A DNA stretch of 64,000 nucleotides from Bifidobacterium breve (GCA_945860545.1 CAMAQM010000007.1:18780-82779); one strand, 5' to 3'; shown: positions 9,782 through 20,023, numbered from the stretch's first letter. Translations and numbers: made by a program. The notes: generated by a model not told the origin, from the letters alone.

Positions 9782-10987
9782 TCAGTCTGCTTCCGACGCC
9801 GTCACGTCGGCCCGGCGGAGGGCACGACGGCGCCGCACGATGACCACGACGGTCACGGCCGCACCGACGACCACGATGAACCCCACCGCCAACCAGAACA
9901 GTTGCGCCCATGTGCGTTGCGCACCGATGCGTTCCGGCACGTCGTTGGTGACGGTGATGTCGTCGAGGTAGAGACGACGCTCACCGCCCGGTGTGTTGAC
10001 CTGACCGGGCAACCAGCCGTGATACACCATCCACACCTGACCGTCGGCGGAGAAGAACTCCTGTCCGCCAGGGCCTTGAGCATCCGACGTCGACGTCATC
10101 CACGCAGAGGTCTCAGGCTTGGTGCACGGGCCCGTCACCGAGTCACACACGGCGTACCCAATGGCGTAGTCCGACGACGCCCAGTTGTTGGCCGAGTAGA
10201 AGAGCAGGTACTTGTCGCCGACGGCCACCATCGAGGGCGCCTCGGTGTTCCCACCCTCCCACGACTGATCGTCACTGATCAGTTTGGTGGGCTGACCGGC
10301 GAGGGACAGTCCGTCCGACGACAGGGGCACCGACCACACCGACGTGGTGATGCCACAACAGTTCCCGTCGTTCTTGTACAGCAGGTACGTCGTACCGCTG
10401 TCCACCACCACCGACGGGTCGATGGCCCCGCCGAGATCCAGCGGGCAGACAAATGGCTGCGACGAGTCGTCCACGAACGGCCCTGCTGGTGACGACGAGA
10501 CCGCCCGCGACACGCACTGCCGACCCGATGGGTTGTACAGGGCGGCGTAGTACATGACGTACTGACCGTCGGATCGGGCCAGCACGGCAGGAGCCCAGAT
10601 GAAGTCCTTGGAAGTCCACGACGGAATGTTCGGCATGGCATCACCGAGGTACGTCGCCTCCCGATACCCCTCGAAGCGGGTGACAGGGACATTGGCAGAG
10701 GTGGTGTTGGAGGCGTAGCCGTAGGCGACGTCACCGAGGTCCAAGATGAACGGGTCGGCGAAGTCGGCATCTAGGATCGGTTCGCCGTCGAGAAGGCCGC
10801 TGATGGCATTCAACTTCTCGACCGTGCCCGGCCCACCCACGGGGCCTTGGGATGGTGGCCGCTGGGTGGCGCTGACATCCGGCGCCGTGGACGGCGCACC
10901 GCCGCCCCCGCAGGCCGAGAAGCCGAGACCGGCCACGACAACGAGTGCCACCAACCGGATGACGGATGGGATCAACGCCGAGGGCAT
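9782..10987 (-). CDS. Glycoside hydrolase family 43-like secreted or anchored protein
   Basis: DADFADPFILDLGDVAYGYASN, SKDFIWAPAVL, GGAIDPSVVVD..., WEGGNTEAPSMV; N-terminal lipoprotein-like signal (FSACGGGG) and C-terminal TM. Confidence 0.85.
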   Translation of the reverse strand: MPSALIPSVIRLVALVVVAGLGFSACGGGGAPSTAPDVSATQRPPSQGPVGGPGTVEKLNAISGLLDGEPILDADFADPFILDLGDVAYGYASNTTSANVPVTRFEGYREATYLGDAMPNIPSWTSKDFIWAPAVLARSDGQYVMYYAALYNPSGRQCVSRAVSSSPAGPFVDDSSQPFVCPLDLGGAIDPSVVVDSGTTYLLYKNDGNCCGITTSVWSVPLSSDGLSLAGQPTKLISDDQSWEGGNTEAPSMVAVGDKYLLFYSANNWASSDYAIGYAVCDSVTGPCTKPETSAWMTSTSDAQGPGGQEFFSADGQVWMVYHGWLPGQVNTPGGERRLYLDDITVTNDVPERIGAQRTWAQLFWLAVGFIVVVGAAVTVVVIVRRRRALRRADVTASEAD

Positions 10988-11051
10988 GGCGTGAAACGTA
11001 GTCCCCGAATCCGCCGGCGGTGGTCCCGACCGCGGCTTACCTCCACAACGC

Positions 11052-11081
11052 ACGAACCGCCGGACAAAGCCGGCGGTTCGT
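11052..11081 (-). terminator. Perfect 12-bp stem hairpin downstream of csp (no U-tract)
   Basis: ACGAACCGCCGG-ACAAAG-CCGGCGGTTCGT, located 3' of the csp stop at 11125 on the minus strand. Confidence 0.65.
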
Positions 11082-11124
11082 CACACTGGAGACCAAAGGC
11101 GGTCCCCACACTGATGGCAGGAAT

Positions 11125-11325
11125 TCAGATGGCCCGAACGTTCTGGGCCTCGTCACCCTTGCGGCCAGGACCAACGTCGAACTCGACGGTCTGACCTTCC
11201 TCGAGGGAGCGGTAGCCGCTGCCCTGGATGTTTGAGTAGTGGACAAACACGTCCTCGCCGCCCTCACGGGAGATGAATCCGTAGCCCTTTTCCGCATTGA
11301 AAAACTTCACTGTTCCTGTCGGCAC
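11125..11325 (-). CDS. Cold-shock domain protein
   Basis: [69 protein letters not shown] start at 11325 preferred to the extended ORF. Confidence 0.95.
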   Translation of the reverse strand: MPTGTVKFFNAEKGYGFISREGGEDVFVHYSNIQGSGYRSLEEGQTVEFDVGPGRKGDEAQNVRAI

Positions 11326-11456
11326 TGCACTCTCTATCTCTTCGATGCGGACACTGGTGGACCCGCGACTGTTTCCAAGCCTAGGTCCCCGGGGGCGTCC
11401 GCGCCATCGGATGTCCACATCGGCCACTATTGGTGGAACTGACGACGGGAGTTGAG

Positions 11457-12374
11457 ATGAGTGGTTGGCAGCGAAGTCGGGAACTGACGGCGGCGACGTA
11501 CGGCCTCGTGCAAGCCGAACGCGACCTGAAGACCTGGTCGATCAAGGCGCTGGTGTTCGGCGTGGGCTTCGGAGCGCTCGGCGTTGTCCCTGGAGCCGTG
11601 ATCCTCGCCATCGGTGCAGCCATGGGTGACGAGACTGGCCCGAGCGCCGCAGCGCAAACCCCTGAGTCAGGTGCTGTGGCCCTCATGGTCGTCGGCGCCG
11701 TGCTGATCGTGCTCGGATGGATTGCCGGCGCCACCGCAGCAAGCCTCCAGATGGCCGGGTTGGTCGCCGCCACCGATGACCTGCTCCACGACCGCCCCGT
11801 CGATACCGCTGCGTGCCGGGCGAGGGCCCGCCAGCGGCTCGGCGCGCTGATCGGCTGGGGCGCCATCTCGGCGGCGGTGGGTGCCCTCGTGTCCGTCATC
11901 AGGGGTGACGGTGGCGGCGGCGTCGTGGCCAGTTTGCTGCGGGGACTTCTCGCCGGGCTGGTCGCCGCAGCGTGGAGCGTGGTCACGTTCTTCGTTCTCC
12001 CGGTGATCGTCCTTGAGGAGTTGGGTGCCGTTGCCGCCGTCAAACGATCCTCGGGCATTGTGCGCCACACCTGGGGGGAGGCGATCGGCGGGTCCGTGCG
12101 CATCGGTGCGCGTTTCGGCCTGCTCTACGTCCTGCCGGGAGTTTTGGCCCTCGCCGCCGGCGTCGCCATTGCGCTCATCGCCGGCGGCCCGGCCGTCGTG
12201 CTCGGCGTGGTTCTGGTCCTTGTGGGATTGGCCCTGATCGGCACCGGTGGCGTGCTCGGCGCCACCTGCCGCGCCGTGTTCGGTGTGGCGCTCTACCGTT
12301 GGACGACCGACGGGACGGCACTGGGGCCGTACACGTCAGATGACCTGAGTACCGCAGTCCGTCAGCGTTCCTGA
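11457..12374 (+). CDS. Multi-pass membrane protein (DUF6159-like)
   Basis: Several hydrophobic helices; [38 protein letters not shown]. Confidence 0.7.
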   Translation: MSGWQRSRELTAATYGLVQAERDLKTWSIKALVFGVGFGALGVVPGAVILAIGAAMGDETGPSAAAQTPESGAVALMVVGAVLIVLGWIAGATAASLQMAGLVAATDDLLHDRPVDTAACRARARQRLGALIGWGAISAAVGALVSVIRGDGGGGVVASLLRGLLAGLVAAAWSVVTFFVLPVIVLEELGAVAAVKRSSGIVRHTWGEAIGGSVRIGARFGLLYVLPGVLALAAGVAIALIAGGPAVVLGVVLVLVGLALIGTGGVLGATCRAVFGVALYRWTTDGTALGPYTSDDLSTAVRQRS

Positions 12375-12429
12375 CGGCCACCCTGCCCCGCCGCCATAGG
12401 CGACCACGCACTCAACACCGGAGCGAGCA

Positions 12430-14928
12430 GTGACGACCGACACCACGACCATGGATGACTACGAAAGCCCCGAGGAGACGGACGAGGGCCGTTCGGGACG
12501 GACGTTCCATCTTGAGATCTTCCTCATGGCGTTCGCCTCCCTGCTGTTGGAAGTGGCGTACACCCGGATCATCTCGTTCAAGCTGTACTACTACTACACG
12601 TTCCTCGTGATCGGCCTGGCGCTGTTGGGCATTGGTTGCGGTGGTGTGGCGATGGCAGTGTCCAAGCGACTCCGGCGGGCGTCGACTGAAGCCATCATCA
12701 AGTGGGGCCTGGTGGCGGCGGCGGCAAGCGTGCTCGTCGGGTTCGTGGTGGTGGCACTCACCCCGGTCGACACCCTGGCGATCTGGCGGTACGGCAGCGG
12801 GGCGTCGCTGCGGAACCTGGCGCTGCTGGTCGTGATCTGCCTTGCGTTGTTCGCCTCGTTCATCAGCATCGGCATCATGCTGGCCACCCTGTTCGGTCGC
12901 CGCACCGCCCAGATCGGTCGCCTCTATTTCGCCGACCTTCTCGGTGCCGGCCTCGCCTGCGCCGTCGTCGTATTCGCCCTCTACTGGGTGGGACCTGCCG
13001 TCACCATTCTCGTCGCAGGACTTCTCATGGCCGCCGGGGCGTTGCGCATGTCGCTCACCGCCCCGAACCCGAAAGGGGGCTCCGGCCGCACCGACCGCAA
13101 GGGACTCCTGGCGTCAGGTGTGGTTGGCGCCATCCTCATCGTGCTGCTCGTCGTTCCCGCCCTCGTGCCAACGGTGCGTCCGGACTCCACCAAGAACATC
13201 GCCGGGAGCGAAGGCGTCGAGGCGGACTACACGGGCTGGGGGGCGCTGTTCCGGGTGGACGCCTACGACATTGGTGACGCGTACTTCCTCTTCCACGACG
13301 GCATGCTCGGCTCGGCCATCCACCGCTACGACGGTGACCCCGCCAGCCTCACCCGCTTTGACACCGACCCCCGTCTCTTCGCCTTCACCGGCGACGGCGC
13401 ACCCCGCGACGACGTGTTGATCATCGGCGCCGCCGGAGGCAACGAAATCCTGGCCTCGCTCCACTTCGGCGCAGACTCCATTGACGCCATCGAGCTGAAC
13501 CCGATCACCCACTCACTGGTCACCGACCGGTTCGCCGACTACGCCGGACGGATCGCCGAGGACCCCCGCGTCAACTACCTCCAAGGTGACGGCCGGACCT
13601 TCCTCAGTCGATCCGACGACGAGTACGACCTCATCTGGTATCCGGCGCCCGACAGTTACTCGGCCACCAACGCTGCAGCCTCGGGGGCGTTCGTGCTGTC
13701 GGAGAGTTACCTCTACACCGCAGAGACCGTGACCGAGTCGCTCGAACACCTTCGGGACACCGGCGTACTGGTGGCCCAGTTCGGCGAACTGGACTACGAC
13801 GGCAAGCCGAACCGGACGAGCCGCTACGTGGCAACGGCACGCAAAGCCCTCACCGATCTCGGCGTTGAGGATCCCGGAGCGCACATCGTCGTTCTCAAGA
13901 GCCCCGCCGCCGAGGTGGCGTCATACTCCACGGTGCTGGTCAAGCCCACACCGTTCACCGACGGCGAGATCGCCGATCTCGCCTCGGCGGTGGGTGTGGT
14001 GACCGGGTCGGAGGTGCGTTACGCCCCCGGTTCGGTGCCCGTCATCACCGCCGATGCCCCCGCACAGATCGCGTCAGTGCCACAGGCCGAACTGGCGGCC
14101 TACCTGGCGTCGCTCCCCTATGAGGTTGACGCCATCACCGACAACGGGCCGTTCTTTTGGCACTTCGCCCCGTTCGGCGACGTCCTCGCCAACTACGCCA
14201 CCCCGATATCCGCCGACCTTGAGGACTCCCTTGGTGAGCGGGTACTCATCTTGTTGTTGGGTCTGGCGATCGTCCTCGGCGCAGTCTTCCTCCTCTTGCC
14301 GTTCATCATCATTCGCGACGAGTGGCGCCAGCTCCCACGCAAGGGAACGTCGCTCATCTACTTCGCCTGCCTCGGCCTCGGGTTCATGTTCTTTGAGATC
14401 AGTCTGATTCAGCGACTCGTGCTCTTCCTGGGCTTCCCCACCTACTCACTCACCGTGACGCTGGCCTCGATTCTCATCTTCACCGGCGTCGGGGCTCTCC
14501 TCAGTGGGCGCATCGCCCATCGTGGTCAACGACTGCTGGCCCCGTTGGCGGCCGTCATCGTGGCGCTCACCGCGTTCTACATGCTGGCGCTCAGCCCCAT
14601 CACCGACGCCCTTTTGGGACTTCCTCTCGCAGCGAGGGTGGCGGTGGCGTTCGTGGTCCTCGCCCCGCTCGGGATCACGCTCGGGATGTTCATGCCGCTC
14701 GGACTTGGCGCTCTCGCCGGCATGACCACCCTCCACCGGGAGTACGTGGCGTGGGGTTGGGCCATCAACGGGTTCGCCTCCATCACCGGCGCGGTACTGA
14801 CCACCGTGCTCGCCATGATCTTCGGGTTCGGGGTCGTGATGCTTGCCGCCCTCGCGCTGTACATCATCGCCCTGCTCGCACTGCGGGTCCTCATGGGGTC
14901 GTCATCGGGCGCTGTCCCCGCGGCGTGA
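12430..14928 (+). CDS. Integral membrane protein with embedded spermidine-synthase-like domain
   Basis: N-terminal and C-terminal multi-TM blocks flanking DDVLIIGAAGGNEILASLHFGADSIDAIELNP...YLQGDGRTFLSR. Confidence 0.85.
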   Translation: MTTDTTTMDDYESPEETDEGRSGRTFHLEIFLMAFASLLLEVAYTRIISFKLYYYYTFLVIGLALLGIGCGGVAMAVSKRLRRASTEAIIKWGLVAAAASVLVGFVVVALTPVDTLAIWRYGSGASLRNLALLVVICLALFASFISIGIMLATLFGRRTAQIGRLYFADLLGAGLACAVVVFALYWVGPAVTILVAGLLMAAGALRMSLTAPNPKGGSGRTDRKGLLASGVVGAILIVLLVVPALVPTVRPDSTKNIAGSEGVEADYTGWGALFRVDAYDIGDAYFLFHDGMLGSAIHRYDGDPASLTRFDTDPRLFAFTGDGAPRDDVLIIGAAGGNEILASLHFGADSIDAIELNPITHSLVTDRFADYAGRIAEDPRVNYLQGDGRTFLSRSDDEYDLIWYPAPDSYSATNAAASGAFVLSESYLYTAETVTESLEHLRDTGVLVAQFGELDYDGKPNRTSRYVATARKALTDLGVEDPGAHIVVLKSPAAEVASYSTVLVKPTPFTDGEIADLASAVGVVTGSEVRYAPGSVPVITADAPAQIASVPQAELAAYLASLPYEVDAITDNGPFFWHFAPFGDVLANYATPISADLEDSLGERVLILLLGLAIVLGAVFLLLPFIIIRDEWRQLPRKGTSLIYFACLGLGFMFFEISLIQRLVLFLGFPTYSLTVTLASILIFTGVGALLSGRIAHRGQRLLAPLAAVIVALTAFYMLALSPITDALLGLPLAARVAVAFVVLAPLGITLGMFMPLGLGALAGMTTLHREYVAWGWAINGFASITGAVLTTVLAMIFGFGVVMLAALALYIIALLALRVLMGSSSGAVPAA

Positions 14929-15052
14929 TTCCCGTCACCCGCAGGGACCGAATCACGCCAAACGGCAGGGGACAAGGCCACCCACCACAAGGAAATTCCC
15001 GCTGAGGGGGGACACGGGCGGTCATCACGACTAGATTTCAAAGCCGTTACCT

Positions 15053-16282
15053 ATGTTGCGCTCTCGTTACAACCACGACGCTGAGGTACGGACGAACCGC
15101 CGGGCATCCGCCACGGCGGTGATCGCCCGGCGGGTGGCACTCGCCACCGCAGCCTTCGCCGTGATCGTGGCAACGATCCCCGGCGGCGCCGTCGACGCCC
15201 AGTCCGGCAACGCCCGGGCACAGCGCGAGGCGGTCCGCCAGCAAAAGACGAGCACCGCCGCGGAACTCAACACCCTCGAGGCCGAGGACGCCGTGCTCGA
15301 GGCGGCTGTCGCCGAGCTCAATGCCAACGTCGCCGCTCAAGAGGCGCGGGTTGCCGACGCACGCCGGGCCACCGCCGACGCGCAGGCCTCAGCAGACCGG
15401 CTCGCTGCCGAGGTCGAGGCCACCGAGCGTCGGGTCGACGCACTCGAAGAACTGCTGCGGGATCGGGCGGTGGAGTCCTACATCAGCCAAGGGCTCGGGC
15501 AAGGAACGGCCGGTGAGGCGCTTCTTGACGCCAGCAACCCAACCGACCTCGAGCTCCGCAAGGTCCTCATCGAGACGGTGCAGGGATCCGATCGCGACGC
15601 CATCGACCAGCTGTCGCTGGCCCGCCAGCAACTCGACCGCCAACGTGAAGAGGTGGCGGTCGCCATCGCCGAAGCTGAACGGCTTGAAGCAGAGACCCAA
15701 GCCCGACTCAACGAACTCGACGCCGCCAGGGCGGAACAGCAGCGGCTCAAGGACGCACTCGACGCCCGGATCAGCAAGGTCCAGTCCGAGGTGGCGGCCC
15801 TCGCCGCTGAGGAGCAGAACCTCACCGCCATCATCGCGGCGGCGACCGCGGCCGCGGCTGCCCAGTCGAGCGGGGGCGGGAACGCCGCAGCCAACGTCGA
15901 GCGCCCTGCTTCGGCGGCAGGGCTGATCTGGCCCACCTCAGGCCCCGTCACCTCCGGGTACGGGATGCGGTGGGGTGCAATGCACGCCGGTCTCGACATT
16001 GCGCCGCCCTACGGAACTGGCGTCTACGCCGCCAATAGCGGCACCGTCATCCTCGCTGGCGGCCAGGGCGGCTACGGCAACCTGATCCTCGTCGATCACG
16101 GTGGCGGGTTCGTCACCGCCTACGCCCACCTGTCGGGCTTCGCCGTCGGCGTCGGCCAAAGTGTGGGCCGGGGGTCGCTCATTGGTTACGTAGGCAGCAC
16201 CGGTGACAGCACCGGGCCACACCTGCACTTTGAGACCCGCGTCGGCGGTGCAGCGCAGAACCCCTACAACTTCCTGCCCTGA
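15053..16282 (+). CDS. M23-family murein hydrolase/activator with N-terminal coiled coil (EnvC-like)
   Basis: Signal sequence, long coiled coil, then MRWGAMHAGLDIAPPYGTGVYAANSGTVILAGGQGGYGNLILVDHGGGFVTAYAHLS...STGDSTGPHLHFETRV. Confidence 0.92.
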   Translation: MLRSRYNHDAEVRTNRRASATAVIARRVALATAAFAVIVATIPGGAVDAQSGNARAQREAVRQQKTSTAAELNTLEAEDAVLEAAVAELNANVAAQEARVADARRATADAQASADRLAAEVEATERRVDALEELLRDRAVESYISQGLGQGTAGEALLDASNPTDLELRKVLIETVQGSDRDAIDQLSLARQQLDRQREEVAVAIAEAERLEAETQARLNELDAARAEQQRLKDALDARISKVQSEVAALAAEEQNLTAIIAAATAAAAAQSSGGGNAAANVERPASAAGLIWPTSGPVTSGYGMRWGAMHAGLDIAPPYGTGVYAANSGTVILAGGQGGYGNLILVDHGGGFVTAYAHLSGFAVGVGQSVGRGSLIGYVGSTGDSTGPHLHFETRVGGAAQNPYNFLP

Positions 16283-16365
16283 CACCGCTTTCGTTCTTTC
16301 GCCACCCGGTCTGGCGCGCAGCGATCGCCCTGACCTGAGCAAACGGCTCGGCCGGGACCGGTCTG

Positions 16366-18381
16366 TCAGATGTCCCGGGCCATGTTGACGAACTTGGTGT
16401 AGTGCTCAAGGAACGCCAGTCGGACGACACCGGTCGGCCCGTTGCGCTGCTTGGCCACGATGATCTCGGCCATACCCCGGTCAGGTGAATCGGGGTTGTA
16501 GACCTCATCGCGGTAGATGAACATCACGATGTCAGCGTCCTGCTCGATGGAGTTGTGCACGACGATGCCGTTGGCGACGAAGTTGTGGGTGCCGGGCACC
16601 GTGGCGTCGTAGACCGGCTCGTCGCCCAACTCGGTCACCGCCACGATCGTCTCGAACCGGATGTCGCCTGCGGCGAGATCGGTGAGGCGGCGGTCCCCGA
16701 CCGCCTCGGCGACCATCTGCAGTTGCTTTCGGTCGAGCGCATCGGCGTAGAGGTCCCCGACGAAGTCGGTGACCGGCACCCGGTCGGCGAGATCCGCAAC
16801 GGTTCGTCCCTGGGCGCTGAGTACCCGACGCAGGTACGGCCACACCTCGCGCGGAACGACGGCGTCACCGGCCGCGTCACCGTCGGTGCCGACCGATCCG
16901 GGCCACACGCCACCGACCGGAACCGCCACCTGGTCGCCCACGTCGAGGTCCTCAAGCGCGAACCATCCCTCAAGGGCGAAGAAGGGGTGGTTGGCCGAGG
17001 CCTTCACCGTGCGCCCCGAGGCCAGCGTGAGTTCGTACACGGTCTTGGTCCCCGTCGGGAACACCCGCGACATCGTGGACCGGCGCATCCTGAAGCTGCG
17101 ATCAAGGGTCCAGATGGGGATGTCCGTCTCGCCCGAGGAGGCGAGCGACGCCATGGTGACCTGTTCTCCGGTGTCCGCCCGGGTGATGAGCGTGTCGCCG
17201 GTGAGACACCCCGACTCGCGAAGGTCGGCGAGGATCGGTCGCTTGTCCGCCCGGAGTTCAAGGTTTCGGGACAACTGGGAAAGCGCCAGCACCGGGCATT
17301 CCAGCTCGCGGGCGAGAATCTTGAGACCACGACTGATCTCTGACACCTCCACCTGACGGTTCTCCGCCCGGGAACGCCCGCTCATGAGCTGGAGGTAGTC
17401 CACGACGATGAGGCCGAGGTCGCCGACGCGGCTGCGAAGTCGGCGGGCCTTGGACCGGATCTCCATGATCGTGAGGTTGGGGTTGTCGTCGATCCAGAGC
17501 TTGGCGTCGGCCAGACGGCCGGTGGCGTGGGCGATGCGCTCCCAGTCGGTGGTGGTGAGTCCACCGTTGCGAACCCGTTTGGAGTCCACCCGGGCCTCGG
17601 CGCACAACAGACGCTGGGTCAACTCGAGGTGGCCCATCTCCAACGAGAAGATCAGCACCGGGCGACCAGACTCGAGTGCCGCGTTGGAGGCAATGGAGAG
17701 TGCCAGTGCGGTCTTGCCCGCCGACGGCCGGGCACCGAGCACGACGAGGGCGTTGGGCTGAAGGCCCGACGTCAGTTCGTCGAGATCGGCAAAGCCGGTC
17801 GGTGTGCCGGTGATGGCGTCGCCGCGGGTGTAGAGGTGTTCGAGGTGGTCGAGGTTCTCACTGAGAAGATCGTCGATGGACGCCATCGTGTCCACCACTC
17901 GTCGTTGGGCAACCTCAAAGACGCGCGACTCGGCCCAGTCGACGGTCTTGACCACGTCGTCGGGCAGCTCGTACGCCGCCTCGGCAATCTCGCCGGACAC
18001 GCCGATGAGTCGGCGCAACAAGGAGTGCTCCTCGACGATGCGGGCGTAGTGCTGGGCGTTGGAGGTCGCAGGGGTGTTGGTCTGCAACGCCACGAGGGTG
18101 GCGACACCCCCGATGGCGTCGAGCACGCCGGCACGGCGCAACTCGTCGGCGACGGTCACCGGGTCGGCAGGTTCGCCCGCCGCGGTCAGTGAGCAGACGG
18201 CGTCGAAGATGTGGGCGTGGGCAGGTTTGTAGAAGTCGTCGGGGGAGAGCATCTCCGACGCCACCGAGATGGCGTCACGGGACAGCAGCATGGCGCCGAG
18301 CACGGATTCCTCTGCCTGGAGGTCGTGCGGCGGGACGCGGACGGGTGGGGTCTGGGACGGCCGGTCGTCTGACGTGCTCAT
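16366..18381 (-). CDS. dnaB: Replicative DNA helicase DnaB, interrupted by an intein
   Basis: PPHDLQAEESVLGAMLL, GARPSAGKTALALSIASNAA, FSLEMGHLELTQRLL, intein, then SIEQDADIVMFIYRDEVYN. Confidence 0.97.
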   Translation of the reverse strand: MSTSDDRPSQTPPVRVPPHDLQAEESVLGAMLLSRDAISVASEMLSPDDFYKPAHAHIFDAVCSLTAAGEPADPVTVADELRRAGVLDAIGGVATLVALQTNTPATSNAQHYARIVEEHSLLRRLIGVSGEIAEAAYELPDDVVKTVDWAESRVFEVAQRRVVDTMASIDDLLSENLDHLEHLYTRGDAITGTPTGFADLDELTSGLQPNALVVLGARPSAGKTALALSIASNAALESGRPVLIFSLEMGHLELTQRLLCAEARVDSKRVRNGGLTTTDWERIAHATGRLADAKLWIDDNPNLTIMEIRSKARRLRSRVGDLGLIVVDYLQLMSGRSRAENRQVEVSEISRGLKILARELECPVLALSQLSRNLELRADKRPILADLRESGCLTGDTLITRADTGEQVTMASLASSGETDIPIWTLDRSFRMRRSTMSRVFPTGTKTVYELTLASGRTVKASANHPFFALEGWFALEDLDVGDQVAVPVGGVWPGSVGTDGDAAGDAVVPREVWPYLRRVLSAQGRTVADLADRVPVTDFVGDLYADALDRKQLQMVAEAVGDRRLTDLAAGDIRFETIVAVTELGDEPVYDATVPGTHNFVANGIVVHNSIEQDADIVMFIYRDEVYNPDSPDRGMAEIIVAKQRNGPTGVVRLAFLEHYTKFVNMARDI
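16552..17208 (-). other. DnaB mini-intein (219 aa), inserted between ...LRESG and SIEQ...
   Basis: Starts CLTGDTLITRADTGEQV, block B GRTVKASANHPFFALEGWFALEDLDVGDQVAVP, block F/G EPVYDATVPGTHNFVANGIVVHN followed by Ser+1. Confidence 0.95.
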
Positions 18382-18441
18382 GATGCCTCCACTCTGCCGC
18401 ACAATGGCTGTGGGCCGACAGGGGGAAAACCCCGAAATCAG

Positions 18442-18493
18442 GGTGGATCACCCTGTGGATGAACTGTGGACAACTGCCGGTCGATGTGGATTG
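18442..18493. promoter_or_regulatory. Cluster of direct-repeat DnaA-box-like sequences upstream of dnaB
   Basis: GGTGGATCA (18442), TGTGGATGA (18454), TGTGGACAA (18465, revcomp TTGTCCACA), TGTGGATTG (18485). Confidence 0.5.
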
Positions 18494-18616
18494 TCCGCTC
18501 GCCTCACCGCTGTGGGACGACCCGGCCCGAAAACCCTCGGGACGCGCCGAACACACCGGCAGTACACCTCAGTCTCCAACCGCGCTGCGACATCGACGAC
18601 GACGCCCGAGCGGGCA

Positions 18617-19069
18617 TCAACCGGCGGCTGACACCTCGACGGTGATCTGGAACTGCACGTCAGCGTGCAGGCGGGCCTGAACCCCGTGGGTCCCGACCTC
18701 ACGAATCGGCTCGTCAATGTGGAGTGCCTTGCGATCGAGCTCGATGCCGAACTGGTCGCGCACGGCCTCGACCACCTCGGTGGTCGTCACCGAACCGAAC
18801 AACTTGCCCTCGGCACCGGCACGCTCGACGATCGTGACCACCGCAGGAACGAGCACCCGGGCCACGTCCTCAGCCGCGGCGCGATCGGCCGTGTCGCGCA
18901 CCTGGCGCGAGCGACGCATCGCCTCAGCCTGACGTTCGACACCAGCGGTGGCCGCGATGGCCAGACCACGGGGAACGAGGAAGTTGCGGGCGTAGCCGTC
19001 AGCGACATCAACGATGTCACCCTTGTTGCCAAGACCCGAGACGTCTGAACGCAGCAAGAGCTTCATCAC
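18617..19069 (-). CDS. rplI: 50S ribosomal protein L9
   Basis: [36 protein letters not shown]. Confidence 0.97.
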   Translation of the reverse strand: MMKLLLRSDVSGLGNKGDIVDVADGYARNFLVPRGLAIAATAGVERQAEAMRRSRQVRDTADRAAAEDVARVLVPAVVTIVERAGAEGKLFGSVTTTEVVEAVRDQFGIELDRKALHIDEPIREVGTHGVQARLHADVQFQITVEVSAAG

Positions 19070-19542
19070 GATTCCTCCGCGGCTTCCACGATCTCGTCCA
19101 CCTCAACCTCAACGACGACGTCCTCGACGATCGCAGCTGCCTCGGCCATGGCCTCGTCGGCGAACACGGCGTCGGTGGTCGCCACGGCGGCATCATCACG
19201 TCCGCTGTCACGTTCCGGGCGGTCGCCCCGCTCGCCTCGGTCACCTCGGTCACCTCGGTCACCGCGCTTGCCGCCACGCTGCTGGGTGACACGACTGGCG
19301 TAAGGCAGCAGCGCCATCTCACGGGCGTTCTTGATGGCCATGGCGATGTCGGACTGCTGCTGGGTGTCGTTACCGGTGACCCGACGGGCACGGATCTTGG
19401 CCCGGTCGGACATGAACCGACGCAGCAGGTTGACGTCCTTGTAGTCGACGTACTGCACACCTTCGCTGCGCAGGACGCTGACCTTCTTCTTGGCGCGCCG
19501 GGCGTTGTCCCGGTTCTTGCCACGGGGGGCTGGACGGGCCAT
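19066..19542 (-). CDS. rpsR: 30S ribosomal protein S18 with long C-terminal extension
   Basis: [51 protein letters not shown] followed by GDR repeats and an acidic tail. Confidence 0.95.
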   Translation of the reverse strand: MARPAPRGKNRDNARRAKKKVSVLRSEGVQYVDYKDVNLLRRFMSDRAKIRARRVTGNDTQQQSDIAMAIKNAREMALLPYASRVTQQRGGKRGDRGDRGDRGERGDRPERDSGRDDAAVATTDAVFADEAMAEAAAIVEDVVVEVEVDEIVEAAEES

Positions 19543-19988
19543 CAGAACGGCTCCTCTTCGTTGTCATAGGCGGTTGGGGGGCTCGAGGGGGTGCCGCCAC
19601 GAGGGGCGCCACCGCCGTCGGAACGACCGGCACGTTCAATGGAGGCGGTGGCCCACCGAAGCGACGGGCCGACCTCGTCGGCGATGATCTCGACCTTGGA
19701 GCGCTTGTCACCATCGGGGGTCTCCCACGACCGCTGACGCAGCGTGCCCGACACGATGACGCGGGTGCCCTTGCTGATCGACTCGGCCACGTTTTCCGCC
19801 AGTTCCCGGAAACAGGTCACGTCGAAGTAGGAGGTCTCGCCGTCCTCCCACTGGCCGGTGTCGTTGTTGCGCCGGCGCTGGTTGATGGCGACACCGAACC
19901 CGGCCACCTGCATCCCGCCATTGGTGTAGCGGAGCTCGGGGTCACGGGTGCAGTTGCCGATGATGGTCACTGCGTTGTCATTGGCCAC
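19542..19988 (-). CDS. ssb: Single-stranded DNA-binding protein
   Basis: [41 protein letters not shown]... and acidic tail DNEEEPF. Confidence 0.97.
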   Translation of the reverse strand: MANDNAVTIIGNCTRDPELRYTNGGMQVAGFGVAINQRRRNNDTGQWEDGETSYFDVTCFRELAENVAESISKGTRVIVSGTLRQRSWETPDGDKRSKVEIIADEVGPSLRWATASIERAGRSDGGGAPRGGTPSSPPTAYDNEEEPF

Positions 19989-20023
19989 GATGAATTCCTC
20001 CTGGATCTCGGAGTTGCGGGCCG

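Noticed and set aside
14929-15052. Possible ydaO (c-di-AMP) riboswitch upstream of the M23 peptidase
   Set aside because: Location is suggestive and GACCGAATCACGCC is reminiscent, but I could not lay out the conserved pairings; a covariance-model search is needed.
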